Part shown: positions 1 through 8,347 of the stretch, one piece after another
How the letters are laid out: each line of letters opens with the position of its first letter
How positions within the stretch are numbered: position 1 is the first letter of the stretch
Assembly (NCBI GenBank): GCA_029976005.1
Contig: JARKOQ010000268.1
Coordinates: 1 to 34,684, forward strand
Reading direction: 5' to 3'
DNA: 34,684 bases
DNA from: Aggregatilineales bacterium
GTDB lineage: Bacteria > Chloroflexota > Anaerolineae > Aggregatilineales > Ch27
Position numbers and translations under genes: made by a program
The notes under the pieces: generated by a model
Told to the model about the DNA's origin: nothing
The model's input: the letters and a program-made list of their open reading frames with translations, nothing else
Database searches by the model: none

Positions 1-97
1 CCCCCCCCCCCCGGCCGGGTTGCGCGTGGCCGCTTGCCGCCATTGTGCGGTAAGATCGGCCCGAATCGGGATCGCCTCTGGAACAGGATGACCACGC

Positions 98-1243
98 ATG
101 AGGAGCCTGCCCATCCGGCTGGCGGGCGTCAAGCGCGCCCACGCCGAACTCTACCTGCTGTTGATGCTGCTCAGTTTCGCCACTTCGGTGACCGCCACCC
201 GCCTCTTTCTGCAACTGACCGGCTATCCCCAGCTTGGCAGCAGCGAGCTGCACATCGCCCACGTGCTGTGGGGCGGGCTGCTGCTCTTCCTGGGGGTGCT
301 GCTGCCGCTGATTCTGGCCAACCGCTGGGCCTTCCCCGCCAGCGCCCTGATGGGCGGGACGGGCGTGGGCCTGTTCATCGACGAGATCGGCAAGTTCATC
401 ACCCAGAGCAACGACTACTTCTACCCTTTCGCCGCGCCGATCATCTACGCCTTCTTCCTGCTGACCGTGCTGGTCTACCTGCGCGTCAAACGGCGCGGCA
501 AGCGCAACACCCGCGCCGAGTTGTACCTGGCCCTGGACGGCCTGCTGGAAGTGCTCGACCGCGACTTCGAGCGCGACGAGCAGGTGATCCTGCTCGAACG
601 GCTGAGCTTCGTGGCCGAGCAGGCCGATCACCCCAATGAAGTCCACCTGGCGGCCGCCCTGCGCGACCTGATCCTGTCCGACGGGCTGGAGGTCATGCCC
701 GACCGGCCCAGCCTGTGGGAGCGCCTGCGCAGGCGGCTGGAAGCCTACGAGACGCGCTACCTGCGCAAGTCGCGCCTGCGCTGGCTGTTGATCCTGGGGC
801 TGGGGATCGTCGGCCTGCTCAGCGCCTTACAGCTCTTGGTCTCGCTGGCGGCGTTGTTCGTGCCCGACCTGCTGCGCGAGGTCGCCATCGAGCTGCTGGC
901 GACCGAGCAGCGCGTCCGGGGTGCGATCAGCCTGACCTGGTATTGGGTCCGCATGGTGCTGGAAGGGCTGAACGGCACGCTGCTGTTGGTCGGGTCGGCG
1001 CTGATCGTGCTGCGCCGTGATGAGCTGGGCACCCGCCTGGGCTACTACGGCCTGCTGCTGACCCTGACCACGGTCAACCTCCTGGTTTTTTACTTCGACC
1101 AGTTCGGGACGATCACCCAGGCGCTGGTCCAGTTTGTCCTTTTGCTGGGCGTGCTGAGTTACCGGCGGCGCTTCGCCATCCCGGCCCAGGCGCGCCGCGC
1201 GCAGGACACGGGCGAGATGGAACCGGAGCCGGAGGGGCTATGA
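98..1243 (+). CDS. Polytopic membrane protein of unknown function
   Basis: I do not recognise a family. The 381-residue protein has about seven hydrophobic stretches in two groups: roughly residues 18-36, 52-75, 80-100 and 112-128 in the first, then, after a soluble, charged middle part (about 130-225), residues 228-255, 282-305 and 315-352 in the second. The middle part is rich in Arg, Glu and Leu and probably lies in the cytoplasm. The start is supported by AGGA at 85-88, nine bases upstream. The gene overlaps the next one by four bases (ATGA), so the two are probably translated together, and a LysE-type exporter follows after seven bases. A role in the envelope or transport is only a guess from the neighbours. 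Confidence 0.8.
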   Translation: MRSLPIRLAGVKRAHAELYLLLMLLSFATSVTATRLFLQLTGYPQLGSSELHIAHVLWGGLLLFLGVLLPLILANRWAFPASALMGGTGVGLFIDEIGKFITQSNDYFYPFAAPIIYAFFLLTVLVYLRVKRRGKRNTRAELYLALDGLLEVLDRDFERDEQVILLERLSFVAEQADHPNEVHLAAALRDLILSDGLEVMPDRPSLWERLRRRLEAYETRYLRKSRLRWLLILGLGIVGLLSALQLLVSLAALFVPDLLREVAIELLATEQRVRGAISLTWYWVRMVLEGLNGTLLLVGSALIVLRRDELGTRLGYYGLLLTLTTVNLLVFYFDQFGTITQALVQFVLLLGVLSYRRRFAIPAQARRAQDTGEMEPEPEGL

Positions 1244-1461
1244 ACCTGGCGATCGAGCTGTTGGGCGCGGCCTTTTTCTTCGCGCTGGGGCTGGTGATGG
1301 TTTTCGCCAAGGATAGCGTGTGGCGCATCTACAACGGCGGGGTGGAGCCGCGCAAGCCGGAGCTGGCCCGCACCCCCGGCTGGGACGAGAGCGTCGGCCT
1401 GATCGGCAAAATCCTGATCGCGGTCGGGTGTTTCATCCTGCTGTCCATCTTCCTGGGCTGA
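1240..1461 (+). CDS. Small membrane protein, unknown function
   Basis: A 73-residue protein with two hydrophobic helices (about 3-20 and 49-72) joined by a polar loop containing the stretch RIYNGGVEPRKPELARTPGW. Its ATG overlaps the stop of the upstream gene (ATGA at 1240-1243), which decides the start and suggests translational coupling. It ends seven bases before the LysE-type gene. The size and two-helix hairpin suggest an accessory subunit or a member of a small DUF family, but I cannot name one. Confidence 0.72.
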   Translation: MNLAIELLGAAFFFALGLVMVFAKDSVWRIYNGGVEPRKPELARTPGWDESVGLIGKILIAVGCFILLSIFLG

Positions 1462-1468
1462 GCCATCC

Positions 1469-2116
1469 ATGCCCGATCCCGCTACGCTGCTGCTCTTCGC
1501 CGCCGCCGCGCTCTCGCTCAACGTGACGCCGGGGCCGGATATGCTGTACGTCATCGCGCGCAGCCTGGGCCAGGGCCGCCGGGCGGGCTTCGTCTCCGCG
1601 CTGGGGCTGAGCCTGGGCTACCTGGCCCATACCCTGCTGGCCGCGTCCGGACTGGCGGCGCTGCTGGTCTCGTTCCCGGCGGCCTATGCGGCGGTGCGCG
1701 TGGCCGGGGCGCTCTACCTGGTCTACCTGGGCGGCCGGACGATCCACGCCAGCTTCGCGCCGCCAACCCTGCCCGCGGACGATTCCGACGCTCCCCGGCC
1801 CCCGGCCGACGGCCGCCTGTGCGCCGTGTTCCGCCAGGGGGCGCTGACCAGCACCCTCAACCCCAGCATCGCGATCTTCTTCCTGGCCTTCCTGCCCCAG
1901 TTCGTGGACCCGGCGCGCGGCGCGGTCGCGCTCCAGATCGTGATCCTGGGGCTGGTCTTCATCACCACCGCGACCACGACCCACACGGCAATCGCCCTGC
2001 TGACCGGCACCGCCGGGCAGTGGACGCGCGCCCGGCCCGGCGCGGGCCGCTGGCAGGCCCGCCTGTCCGGCGGGCTGCTGGTCCTGCTGGGGGTGCGGGT
2101 GTTGCTGATGGGGTAG
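1469..2116 (+). CDS. LysE/RhtB family amino-acid exporter
   Basis: A 215-residue integral membrane protein of the LysE/RhtB superfamily, which exports amino acids or their analogues from the cytoplasm. The family signature is clear near the N terminus: a first helix followed by NVTPGPDMLYVIARSLGQGR (residues 19-38), then helices at about 42-68 and 71-90 with YLVYLGGRTI, and three more in the C-terminal half (about 127-150, 153-178 and 192-214). TLNPSIAIFFLAFLPQF (about 128-144) matches the second conserved block. The substrate cannot be read from the sequence. The start lies only seven bases after the preceding stop and has no clear ribosome binding site, so translation is likely coupled to the upstream genes. 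Confidence 0.9.
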   Translation: MPDPATLLLFAAAALSLNVTPGPDMLYVIARSLGQGRRAGFVSALGLSLGYLAHTLLAASGLAALLVSFPAAYAAVRVAGALYLVYLGGRTIHASFAPPTLPADDSDAPRPPADGRLCAVFRQGALTSTLNPSIAIFFLAFLPQFVDPARGAVALQIVILGLVFITTATTTHTAIALLTGTAGQWTRARPGAGRWQARLSGGLLVLLGVRVLLMG

Positions 2117-2507
2117 CGGGACCCGGCGGCCAGGGTCGCCGCGAAAATGATCCGGCAACGGGATCGATACGCCATCCGTAGGGGCGGTTCGCGAACCGCC
2201 CCGGACGACCGCCGGTCGTCCCTACAACCGTCCGCAGCGTTACCGGATCAATTTGTTAATCTTCATGAAATCCCGACTCAGGACAGGAAGTCCTCCGGAC
2301 TGGAAGGCGTTTTGTCGTCTGGAGGGCCTGAGACGGCATCACCCCAATTGTCGCACCACTAAAGACCTTCTTTTCTCTGCGTTTTTCCTTGGCGTCCCTG
2401 GTGTTTTGGCGGTTCAGCTTGTCTTTCTCGCGGCAATCAGTTGCCGCGCGGGCCGGATGCGGCCATACTCGTGCGGATTCGCGGCCTGTCTTGCCGGATG
2501 GGGACTG
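2117..2507. repeat. Gene-free interval with two interspersed repeats
   Basis: No gene is visible here. At 2178-2225 lies a compact structured repeat: outer arms GTAGGG/CCCTAC enclose two adjacent hairpins, one centred on GGCGGTTCGCGAACCGCC (within 2181-2202) and one with arms GGACGACC/GGTCGTCC (2203-2221), giving a three-way-junction shape. At about 2371-2430 lies an inverted copy of the CGCCA-type array also found at 8408, 13761, 15690 and 15918 (here reading TTTTTCCTTGGCGTCCCTGG). A promoter for the following lipoprotein gene was not found. Confidence 0.65.
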
Positions 2508-3002
2508 ATGAAACGACTGATTCCGCTGCTGCTCGTGGTGATGCTGGGCCTGGTGGGCTGCAACCTGATCCCGGCGGGGCCGTCCGCGTCCCCGACCGCG
2601 GGAAGCGTCGAGGGCCAGCGCGCCCTGGTGACGCACGTGATCGACGGCGACACGATCGACGTCCTGATCGACGGGGACGAATACCGCGTGCGCTACATCG
2701 GAATCAACACGCCGGAGCGCGACGAATCCTGCTACCAGGACGCGACCAACGCCAACGCCGCGTTCGTGCGCGGCCAGACCGTGACCCTGGTGCGCGACGT
2801 GAGCGAAACCGACCGCTACGGCCGGCTGCTGCGCTACGTATACGTGGGCAGCACGTTCGTCAACGCCGAGCTGGTGCGTCAGGGCTACGCCGAGAACGTC
2901 GAGTATCCGCCGGACACGGCCAACGCCGCCTGGTTCGGCCGGCTCGCGCGCGATGCCCGCGCTGCGAATCTGGGCTGCTGGCCGACCGGGGTGTTTGGGT
3001 AA
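2508..3002 (+). CDS. Exported staphylococcal-nuclease-like lipoprotein
   Basis: A 164-residue protein of the SNase (thermonuclease) family, predicted to cut nucleic acids outside the cytoplasmic membrane. Residues 1-18 are a lipoprotein signal with lipobox LVGC (Cys18), so it is probably tethered on the outer face of the membrane. The nuclease domain starts with VIDGDTID (Asp46, Asp48), continues with RYIGINTPE (Arg62, Glu70) and TDRYGRLL (Arg106); by alignment these match S. aureus Asp19, Asp21, Arg35, Glu43 and Arg87. The position equal to metal-ligand Asp40 is Asn67, a small deviation. The frame is open upstream to 2253, but that part covers intergenic repeats, and the ATG at 2508 starts exactly a signal peptide, so this start was chosen. 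Confidence 0.9.
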   Translation: MKRLIPLLLVVMLGLVGCNLIPAGPSASPTAGSVEGQRALVTHVIDGDTIDVLIDGDEYRVRYIGINTPERDESCYQDATNANAAFVRGQTVTLVRDVSETDRYGRLLRYVYVGSTFVNAELVRQGYAENVEYPPDTANAAWFGRLARDARAANLGCWPTGVFG

Positions 3003-3351
3003 GGCGGTTGTTGGTGCGTGGTGGGTGGTGATTGGTCAAACGGCCGGGCGCGGGGGATCAGGGTGTCCAATCCCGGCAGAGGCGTGTATCGGATATGTAG
3101 CGTCAGAATTGCAATTCCGGCGCTACAGGCCAACCGCCCCCCCTCCACCAGGAACCAGTACCGCCCTGACCACCGACCCTCTGGCGACGCTTTTCGCCTG
3201 GACGCTTCGACGTTCCTGCCCGCCTTCTCTGGCCTCCTGGCCTCTGGTCTCCCGGCCTCGCCGCAACCGAAGGTTGCACACCCCTTGCCGCCACGGCCCG
3301 AACGGGCGACAATAAACGCGGCCTGAATACCCCGCCAGCAAAGGAATCCCA
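3003..3351. repeat. Gene-free interval with repeats and an inverted repeat
   Basis: No gene is visible. It holds: a GGT/GTGG-rich stretch at about 3005-3043, related in inverted form to 33940-33974; a near-perfect inverted repeat at 3097-3126 with arms GTAGCG/CGCTAC around the palindrome GAATTGCAATTC; and a TGGCCTC array at about 3226-3260, also found at 14034-14067. AAGGA just before 3352 is the ribosome binding site of the peptidase gene. Confidence 0.6.
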
Positions 3352-5358
3352 ATGGCAGACGACAAGCGTTTGATCGCACCCACCGATCTCTACCACCTGG
3401 CCGCCGTGGAAGACCCCCGGATCAGCCCGGACGGCGCGTGGATCGCCTTTGTCAGACGCACCCGGCGCGAACACGATAACGCCACCGTGCGCGCGATCTG
3501 GCTGGTGCGGCCGGATGGCAGCGGCCTGCGCCAGTTCACCAGCGGTGTCAAGCCCGATACCTCGCCGCGCTGGAGTCCCGATGGCCGCTGGCTGGCCTTT
3601 GTCTCCACCCGGCGCGACGACAAGCCCCAGATTTACCTGATCCCGGCCGACGGCGGCGAGGCCCAGCCGCTGACCTGGATGCCCAACGGGGCCACCGACC
3701 CGGCCTGGTCGCTGGACGGCCGCCAGATCGCCTTCCTCTCCCGCCTGCGCCCGGACGAAATGCAGGCCGAGGACGGGTCCGAAAGCCTGCCGCCCGCCCG
3801 CCCGGAAGACCTGCCCAAGCCGGACGAGGAGGCCGACAAGGCCCGGATCGATCCGCGCGTCATCACCCGGCTGCCCTACCGCGTTGGCACGAGCTACTGG
3901 GATGGGCGCTTCAGCCAGGTCTACGTGGTCGCCGTCGAGCCGGACGAAGCCGGGCTGCGCCGCCCGCGCCGCCTGACCCGCGACCAGCGCGATTACGAGG
4001 CCCCGCGCTGGTCGGCGGACGGGCTGGCTCTGTTCAGCGCGGCCAGCCGCCGTCCCGACCACGACATGCCCTCGATGTTTTACGCCGTGGTGCGGATCGC
4101 CCTGGAAGACGGCGCGCTGGCCGAGTTGACCGGCGCGGGCCTGACCTGCCATGCCGTCGATCCCTCGCCGGACGGGCGCTGGCTGGCCTTCCTGGCCCAG
4201 CCGGACGAGCTGCCTATGAACCGCGACGGCACGCTGGCGGTGCTGCCGGTCGAGGGCGGGGACGTCCGCCACCTGACCGACGCGCTGGATCGCGGCCCGG
4301 AGGAGTTCCGCTGGCTGCGCGACAGCAGCGGCCTGGTCTTCAGCGTGCCCGACCGGGGCGCGGTGCCGATCTGCCGGGTGCTGCTGGATCGCAAGGGGGT
4401 GGAATTCGCCGGGCACAGCCGGGCCTGCGTGACCGGGCTGGACGCCGGGCCGGACGGGCTGCTGGCGGCGGCGGTCTTCACCGAGGACGGCCAGTTCGAT
4501 CTGTACGCCGGCGGCAAACAGCTCACCACCTTCAACCGCGCCTTCCTGGAGACGGTGCGCGTCGCGCCCTTCGAGGCGCTGCATTACACCGCTCCGGACG
4601 GCACGCCGATCGACGGCTGGCTGCTCTACCCGGCGGACTACGAGCCGGGGCGGCGCTACCCGCTGGCGGTCAACATTCACGGCGGGCCGCAGGGCATGTG
4701 GGGCGCGACCGAACCGACCATGTGGCTGGAATGGCAGCACCACGCCGCCAGCGGCTACGCGGTTTTCTTCTGCAACCCGCGCGGCTCGGATGGCTACGGC
4801 GAGGCCTTCATCCGCGCCAACCATCCCGACTGGGGCGACGGCCCGCAAAGCGACGTGCTGGCGGGGGTCGACCTGCTGGTGGCACGCGGCATCGCCGATC
4901 CCGACCGGCTGGTGCTGACCGGCGGCTCCTACGGCGGCTACCTGACCGCCTGGATCGTTGGCCACGATCACCGCTTCAAGGCGGCGGTGGCCCAGCGCGG
5001 GGTCTACCACCTGCAAGCCTTTCACGGCACGACCGACATCCCCTGGTTCATGACCTCCAACCTGGGGGCCGAGCCGTGGGACGACCCGGACCTGTTCTGG
5101 CTGTATTCCCCGCTGGCCTACGCGCAGGACATCACCACGCCGCTGCTGATCCTGCACAGCGAGCAGGACTACCGCGTGCCGATCTCCGAGGGCGAGCAGC
5201 TTTTCGCCGTGATGAAGCGGGTTGGCAAGGCCCCGGTGGAGCTGGTCCGCTACCCTCGCGAGGGGCACGAGCTGTCGCGCGCCGGGGAGCCGAAGCACAT
5301 CATCGACCGCCTGGAGCGGATCGTCGCCTGGTGGGATACCTACTGCCCGAAAGACTAA
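3352..5358 (+). CDS. S9 family serine peptidase (prolyl oligopeptidase type)
   Basis: A 668-residue S9 peptidase, cutting peptides with an alpha/beta-hydrolase domain gated by a beta-propeller. The N-terminal two thirds (about 10-390) show WD40/TolB-like blades such as PRISPDGAWIAFV, PRWSPDGRWLAFVS and PAWSLDGRQIAFLS. The catalytic domain (about 400-668) contains INIHGGP-like NIHGGPQGMWG, nucleophile Ser526 in GGSYGGYLT, Asp606 in SEQDYRVP and His639 in REGHELSR: a full triad. The length fits the acyl-aminoacyl peptidase/dipeptidyl aminopeptidase branch (S9C). No signal peptide is seen, so it is probably cytoplasmic and recycles peptides. An AAGGA lies eight bases before the ATG. The gene stands between repeat-rich spacers and seems to be transcribed alone. 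Confidence 0.95.
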   Translation: MADDKRLIAPTDLYHLAAVEDPRISPDGAWIAFVRRTRREHDNATVRAIWLVRPDGSGLRQFTSGVKPDTSPRWSPDGRWLAFVSTRRDDKPQIYLIPADGGEAQPLTWMPNGATDPAWSLDGRQIAFLSRLRPDEMQAEDGSESLPPARPEDLPKPDEEADKARIDPRVITRLPYRVGTSYWDGRFSQVYVVAVEPDEAGLRRPRRLTRDQRDYEAPRWSADGLALFSAASRRPDHDMPSMFYAVVRIALEDGALAELTGAGLTCHAVDPSPDGRWLAFLAQPDELPMNRDGTLAVLPVEGGDVRHLTDALDRGPEEFRWLRDSSGLVFSVPDRGAVPICRVLLDRKGVEFAGHSRACVTGLDAGPDGLLAAAVFTEDGQFDLYAGGKQLTTFNRAFLETVRVAPFEALHYTAPDGTPIDGWLLYPADYEPGRRYPLAVNIHGGPQGMWGATEPTMWLEWQHHAASGYAVFFCNPRGSDGYGEAFIRANHPDWGDGPQSDVLAGVDLLVARGIADPDRLVLTGGSYGGYLTAWIVGHDHRFKAAVAQRGVYHLQAFHGTTDIPWFMTSNLGAEPWDDPDLFWLYSPLAYAQDITTPLLILHSEQDYRVPISEGEQLFAVMKRVGKAPVELVRYPREGHELSRAGEPKHIIDRLERIVAWWDTYCPKD

Positions 5359-5364
5359 AACAGG

Positions 5365-5456
5365 TCACGGATAAAACGGATGGAACACGGATAAGACGGA
5401 TTTCAAAAAAGAAAAAACCGTACCAATCCGTGTCTTATCCGTTTTTTCCGTGTCCA
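5365..5456. repeat. CACGGAT-type repeat in inverted arrangement
   Basis: Direct copies of a CACGGATaa-like unit at about 5365-5402 face inverted copies (ATCCGTGTCTTATCCG) at about 5424-5456, so the transcript could fold into a long imperfect hairpin around an A-rich loop. Other copies occur at 8477-8510 and 29161-29264. It lies directly between the peptidase stop and the next gene and could also serve as a terminator-like structure. Confidence 0.65.
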
Positions 5457-5476
5457 ATGTTTTTGAGGAGCCGCCC

Positions 5477-6862
5477 ATGCGCCACCTGAACCTGATCCGA
5501 TGGTTGCTGGTCCTGCTGATGCTGTCCACGCCCGGCCTCGCCCTGGCCCAGGATGGCCCGGAGACGGTGAGACTCGTCCCGTTCGAGAACGCCGCCGCCG
5601 GGATCAGCGGGCTGGCCCCCGAAGGCTGGCAGCAGATTCAGACCGGCCTGTTCATGGCCGGGACGCTGGGGCCGAACCTGGTTTTTCAGTTCGCCCAGGC
5701 CCAGTCCGCGGAGGGCGTCGCGCCCGCCCTGGCGGCCCAGTTCGGCCTGGAGGAGGTTCCCCAGGGCACGCCCCACGCCAGCCCGACCCTGACCTGGACG
5801 CTCTACCACCTCCGCGTGACTCCTCAGCCCGACCTGCCGCTGGAGATCGACCTGGCCGTGACTCCCGCCGGGGAGGATTCGCTGGTGATCATGCTCCAGG
5901 CCTTGCCGGAGGATTACGCCGGGTTGTACGACTCGGTTTTTATTCCAGCGGTGGATGCCCTGGTCTACACGCCGCCCCCGGCCGGACCGGACACGATCGC
6001 GCTGGAGCCGTTCAGCGATCCGACCTTTGGCCTGAGCGGCGTGCGTCCGGCCGGCTGGCGCGAAACCGGCTCCGGGGAAGTCCGCCGGGAGCGCACCCCG
6101 ACCGACGTGACCAGCCTGATCCAGCAGGTGGCGACCGGGGCGCGGGCGGCCAGCGTCGCCCCGATCCTGGCCGAGCGGCTCGGCACGGGCGAAGCGCCGG
6201 AGCCATTGGGGACGCTGACCACGCCCCCCCTGGCGGAGGACGCCGCCGAGACGCTGACCTGGACGTTCTACACCTTCCCGGTCAATGTGGGCGGCGCGAC
6301 CGCCAGCCTGAGCCTGGCCGCCGCCGACAGCGCCAGCGGCGCGGTGCTGGTCATGCTGGTTTCGACCCCGGAGGAGCACGCCGCGCTCTACGACGCGCTT
6401 TTCCTGCCCGCCGTGCGGGAACTGCGGCTCGTGGCCGGACTGTGGGCAGTGGCCCTGGTCGAGTACCAGAGCGCGGCGCTGGGCTTGCGTGGAGTCGCGC
6501 CGGAGGGCTGGACCGAGGCGCAGGCGGGCTACTTCGTGCCGGAACAACCCGGCGCGGCCCTGACCTACGACGTCCTGCCCGGCCAGACCGCCGCCGGCGC
6601 CGTGGCCGCTCTGACCGGACGGCTGGGCCTGAGCGATCCGCCCGGCAGGGATGGGGTGTTCGAGGGAACGGGCTTCACCTGGGATGTGTACAGCTTCACG
6701 CTGACCGTGCAGGGCGTGACGATGGCCCTCGACCTGGCGGCGGCGCAAGACGATCAGGGGGCGGTGGTTGTGCTGCTCCAGAGCTCCCCCGGCGTGCGCA
6801 CCGCGCTGGCTCAGGCCCTGTTCCTGCCCGCCGTGCAGGCCCTGGCGCGATCCACGTCGTGA
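5477..6862 (+). CDS. Secreted protein with three copies of one domain
   Basis: I do not recognise the family. The 461-residue protein starts with a signal peptide (residues 1-24, ending LALA before Gln25) and then shows three related units of about 135-150 residues (about 30-165, 172-320, 325-457). Each has a G(I/L)xGxxPxGW motif near its start, a TW(T/D)xY block in the middle and an ending like LxSxPxxxxxLYDxLFxPAVxxL. There are no cysteines of note or catalytic signature, so a structural or binding role in the cell envelope is more likely than an enzyme; this is inference. The start at 5477 follows GAGGAG (5465-5470); an in-frame GTG at 5450 lies inside the repeat and was rejected. Confidence 0.85.
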   Translation: MRHLNLIRWLLVLLMLSTPGLALAQDGPETVRLVPFENAAAGISGLAPEGWQQIQTGLFMAGTLGPNLVFQFAQAQSAEGVAPALAAQFGLEEVPQGTPHASPTLTWTLYHLRVTPQPDLPLEIDLAVTPAGEDSLVIMLQALPEDYAGLYDSVFIPAVDALVYTPPPAGPDTIALEPFSDPTFGLSGVRPAGWRETGSGEVRRERTPTDVTSLIQQVATGARAASVAPILAERLGTGEAPEPLGTLTTPPLAEDAAETLTWTFYTFPVNVGGATASLSLAAADSASGAVLVMLVSTPEEHAALYDALFLPAVRELRLVAGLWAVALVEYQSAALGLRGVAPEGWTEAQAGYFVPEQPGAALTYDVLPGQTAAGAVAALTGRLGLSDPPGRDGVFEGTGFTWDVYSFTLTVQGVTMALDLAAAQDDQGAVVVLLQSSPGVRTALAQALFLPAVQALARSTS

Positions 6863-6971
6863 CGCGATCCCATTGCCCCTCGCCCAATGACCGGGTTACT
6901 TTGCCAGGGAGCATCAAGTCCGACGCGGCGCGAACCAACCACTTGCGCGCCCTGCGCCCGCCGACTCAGCC

Positions 6972-7862
6972 CTAACCCACGGGGTGCTCGTCGGCCCACT
7001 GGCGCACCCGGCGGTTGACCAGGTCCTCACGCTCGGCGAAGCACAGGTGGCCCGCGCCGGGCACCACGAACAATTCCGCGCCGGGGATGTGCGCGGCGAT
7101 CCACTTGCCCTGTTCCAGCGGCACCACGCCGTCCTGCCCGCCGTGCACGACCAGGGTCGGCACGGCCGGCGGCTGGGCCTCGACCGCCGGGCGCAGGTCG
7201 GTCGCGCGCAGGATGCGGGCCGTCTCCGCGATGGCGGCGTAGCTCGTGGCGCAGTAGGCCGCGTATCCGGCTTCGATCGTCTCGTGGAAGCGCGGGTTGG
7301 CGTAGAACGCGCTCGAATCGGCGATGTAGAAGCGCATGGCCTGCTTGAACACGGCCGGGGAAAGGTGGGTCGGGGCCAGGCTGGCCGCCACCAGGCCCTG
7401 GGCCAGGGCCGGCCAGCGGGTCGCTTCTTCCCACACCCGGACGATCCCGCGCAGGTCGCCCCAGATCACCGTCCCAAGCAGCACCAGCCGCGCGGCCAGC
7501 GCCGGGGCCTGGAGCGCCACCCCCAGGGCGGTCAGCCCGCCGGTCGAATGGCCGATCAGGGTCGCCGGGACGCCGCGCGCGTGGTGGCGCACCACGGCTT
7601 CGCCCACGTCAAAGAGGTGTTGGGTCGTCCAGCGCCGGTAGTGCCCGTCCTCGTAGCGGCGGACCGGGCCGTGGCCGGGCAGCCCGACCAGGAGGACCTC
7701 GGCTTCCTCCCAGAAAGTATCCCAGAACCAGAAATCGTTGCCGCTGGTGATGCCGTGCCAGGCGAAAATCTGCTGGGGGGCGTTCGGGTTGCCGTGGCGC
7801 GTGACGGCGATCTCTTCCGGGCCGAGCGGGGTCTGCACTTCCACCGTGTAACGGTTGCTCAT
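6972..7862 (-). CDS. Alpha/beta-fold hydrolase
   Basis: A 296-residue single-domain alpha/beta hydrolase. Oxyanion region AWHGITSG (34-41), strand VLLVGLPGHGPV (56-67), nucleophile elbow GHSTGG with Ser106, acid Asp244 in HGGQDGVVP and base His272 in GAGHLCF give a full triad; the cap domain lies at about 130-215. The substrate cannot be predicted; relatives include esterases, C-C bond hydrolases and haloalkane-dehalogenase-like enzymes. No signal peptide. The minus-strand start is supported by AGGAG seven bases upstream. A TACAAT hexamer (ATTGTA on plus, 7894-7899) could be its -10 element but has no good -35. Confidence 0.92.
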   Translation of the reverse strand: MSNRYTVEVQTPLGPEEIAVTRHGNPNAPQQIFAWHGITSGNDFWFWDTFWEEAEVLLVGLPGHGPVRRYEDGHYRRWTTQHLFDVGEAVVRHHARGVPATLIGHSTGGLTALGVALQAPALAARLVLLGTVIWGDLRGIVRVWEEATRWPALAQGLVAASLAPTHLSPAVFKQAMRFYIADSSAFYANPRFHETIEAGYAAYCATSYAAIAETARILRATDLRPAVEAQPPAVPTLVVHGGQDGVVPLEQGKWIAAHIPGAELFVVPGAGHLCFAEREDLVNRRVRQWADEHPVG

Positions 7863-7928
7863 AAGGTCTCCTCTAAGGTGAGATAATGCCCGGATTGTAG
7901 CACCGTTCCCGATCGGGGGCCGGGCAGC

Positions 7929-7954
7929 AAAAAGCGCCCCCCGGTGGGGAGCGC
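7929..7954 (-). terminator. Rho-independent terminator of the cold-shock gene
   Basis: On the minus strand, directly after the csp stop, arms GCGCTCCCC and GGGGGGCGC form a GC-rich hairpin followed by TTTTT (AAAAA at 7929-7933 on plus). This is a textbook intrinsic terminator. It also shields the downstream hydrolase gene from read-through. Confidence 0.85.
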
Positions 7955-7984
7955 CTGGTTAACCTGGCGAGCCAGGGAGAAGCC

Positions 7985-8194
7985 CTAGAGCTTGACGACG
8001 TCGGCAGCCTGGAGGCCCTTGGGGCCTTCGACGATGCTGAATTCCACGCGCTGGCCTTCCTCAAGGTTGCGGAAGCCCGTATCCTTGATGGCCGAGTAGT
8101 GAACGAACACGTCCGGGCCGTTGGGCTGCTGCAGGAAGCCGAAGCCCTTCGACGTATTGAACCACTTCACGACACCCACGACACGATCAGCCAT
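7985..8194 (-). CDS. csp: Cold-shock domain protein (CspA family)
   Basis: A 69-residue single cold-shock domain protein that binds single-stranded RNA/DNA and melts RNA structure. Both RNA-binding motifs are present: RNP1 as KGFGFLQ (16-22) and RNP2 as VFVHYSAI (29-36); the end [10 protein letters not shown] is typical of the family. The length matches the usual 65-70 residues. The start is set by homology and by AAGGA just upstream; the frame stays open far upstream, but through the untranslated leader. A strong promoter lies about 150 bases upstream (8348-8376) and a terminator directly downstream, so this is a monocistronic unit with a long leader, as known for E. coli cspA. Confidence 0.96.
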   Translation of the reverse strand: MADRVVGVVKWFNTSKGFGFLQQPNGPDVFVHYSAIKDTGFRNLEEGQRVEFSIVEGPKGLQAADVVKL

Positions 8195-8341
8195 GTCCTT
8201 CTTGCTCCTTGCATCAGATGGCTTGAGAGAAGATTGTAGGGGGGCGTGTCCGGCGGCGGGCGGACGCCCGCCGGGTACAACAAACGCCCGGACTTCCGGG
8301 CGTTGTTTGTGACCTTTGCACATCACTGCCTGCGTCCTACG
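8195..8341 (-). promoter_or_regulatory. Long structured 5' leader of the cold-shock mRNA
   Basis: Between the inferred transcription start (about 8341) and the start codon lie about 147 untranslated bases. Two neighbouring hairpins can be seen: arms AACGCCCGG/CCGGGCGTT with a four-base loop (about 8285-8306), and GGCGGGC/GCCCGCC with a four-base loop (about 8254-8272). The first is followed on the minus strand by TTGTTGT, a weak terminator-like tail. Leaders of this length and strength are known to act as temperature-responsive elements in cspA-type genes; that this one does so is inference. Confidence 0.6.
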
Positions 8342-8347
8342 GCGCTT

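Noticed and set aside
3103..5298. A 731-codon open frame on the minus strand opposite the S9 peptidase
   Set aside because: Mirror frame of a gene with a full catalytic triad; low-complexity translation and no ribosome binding site or promoter.
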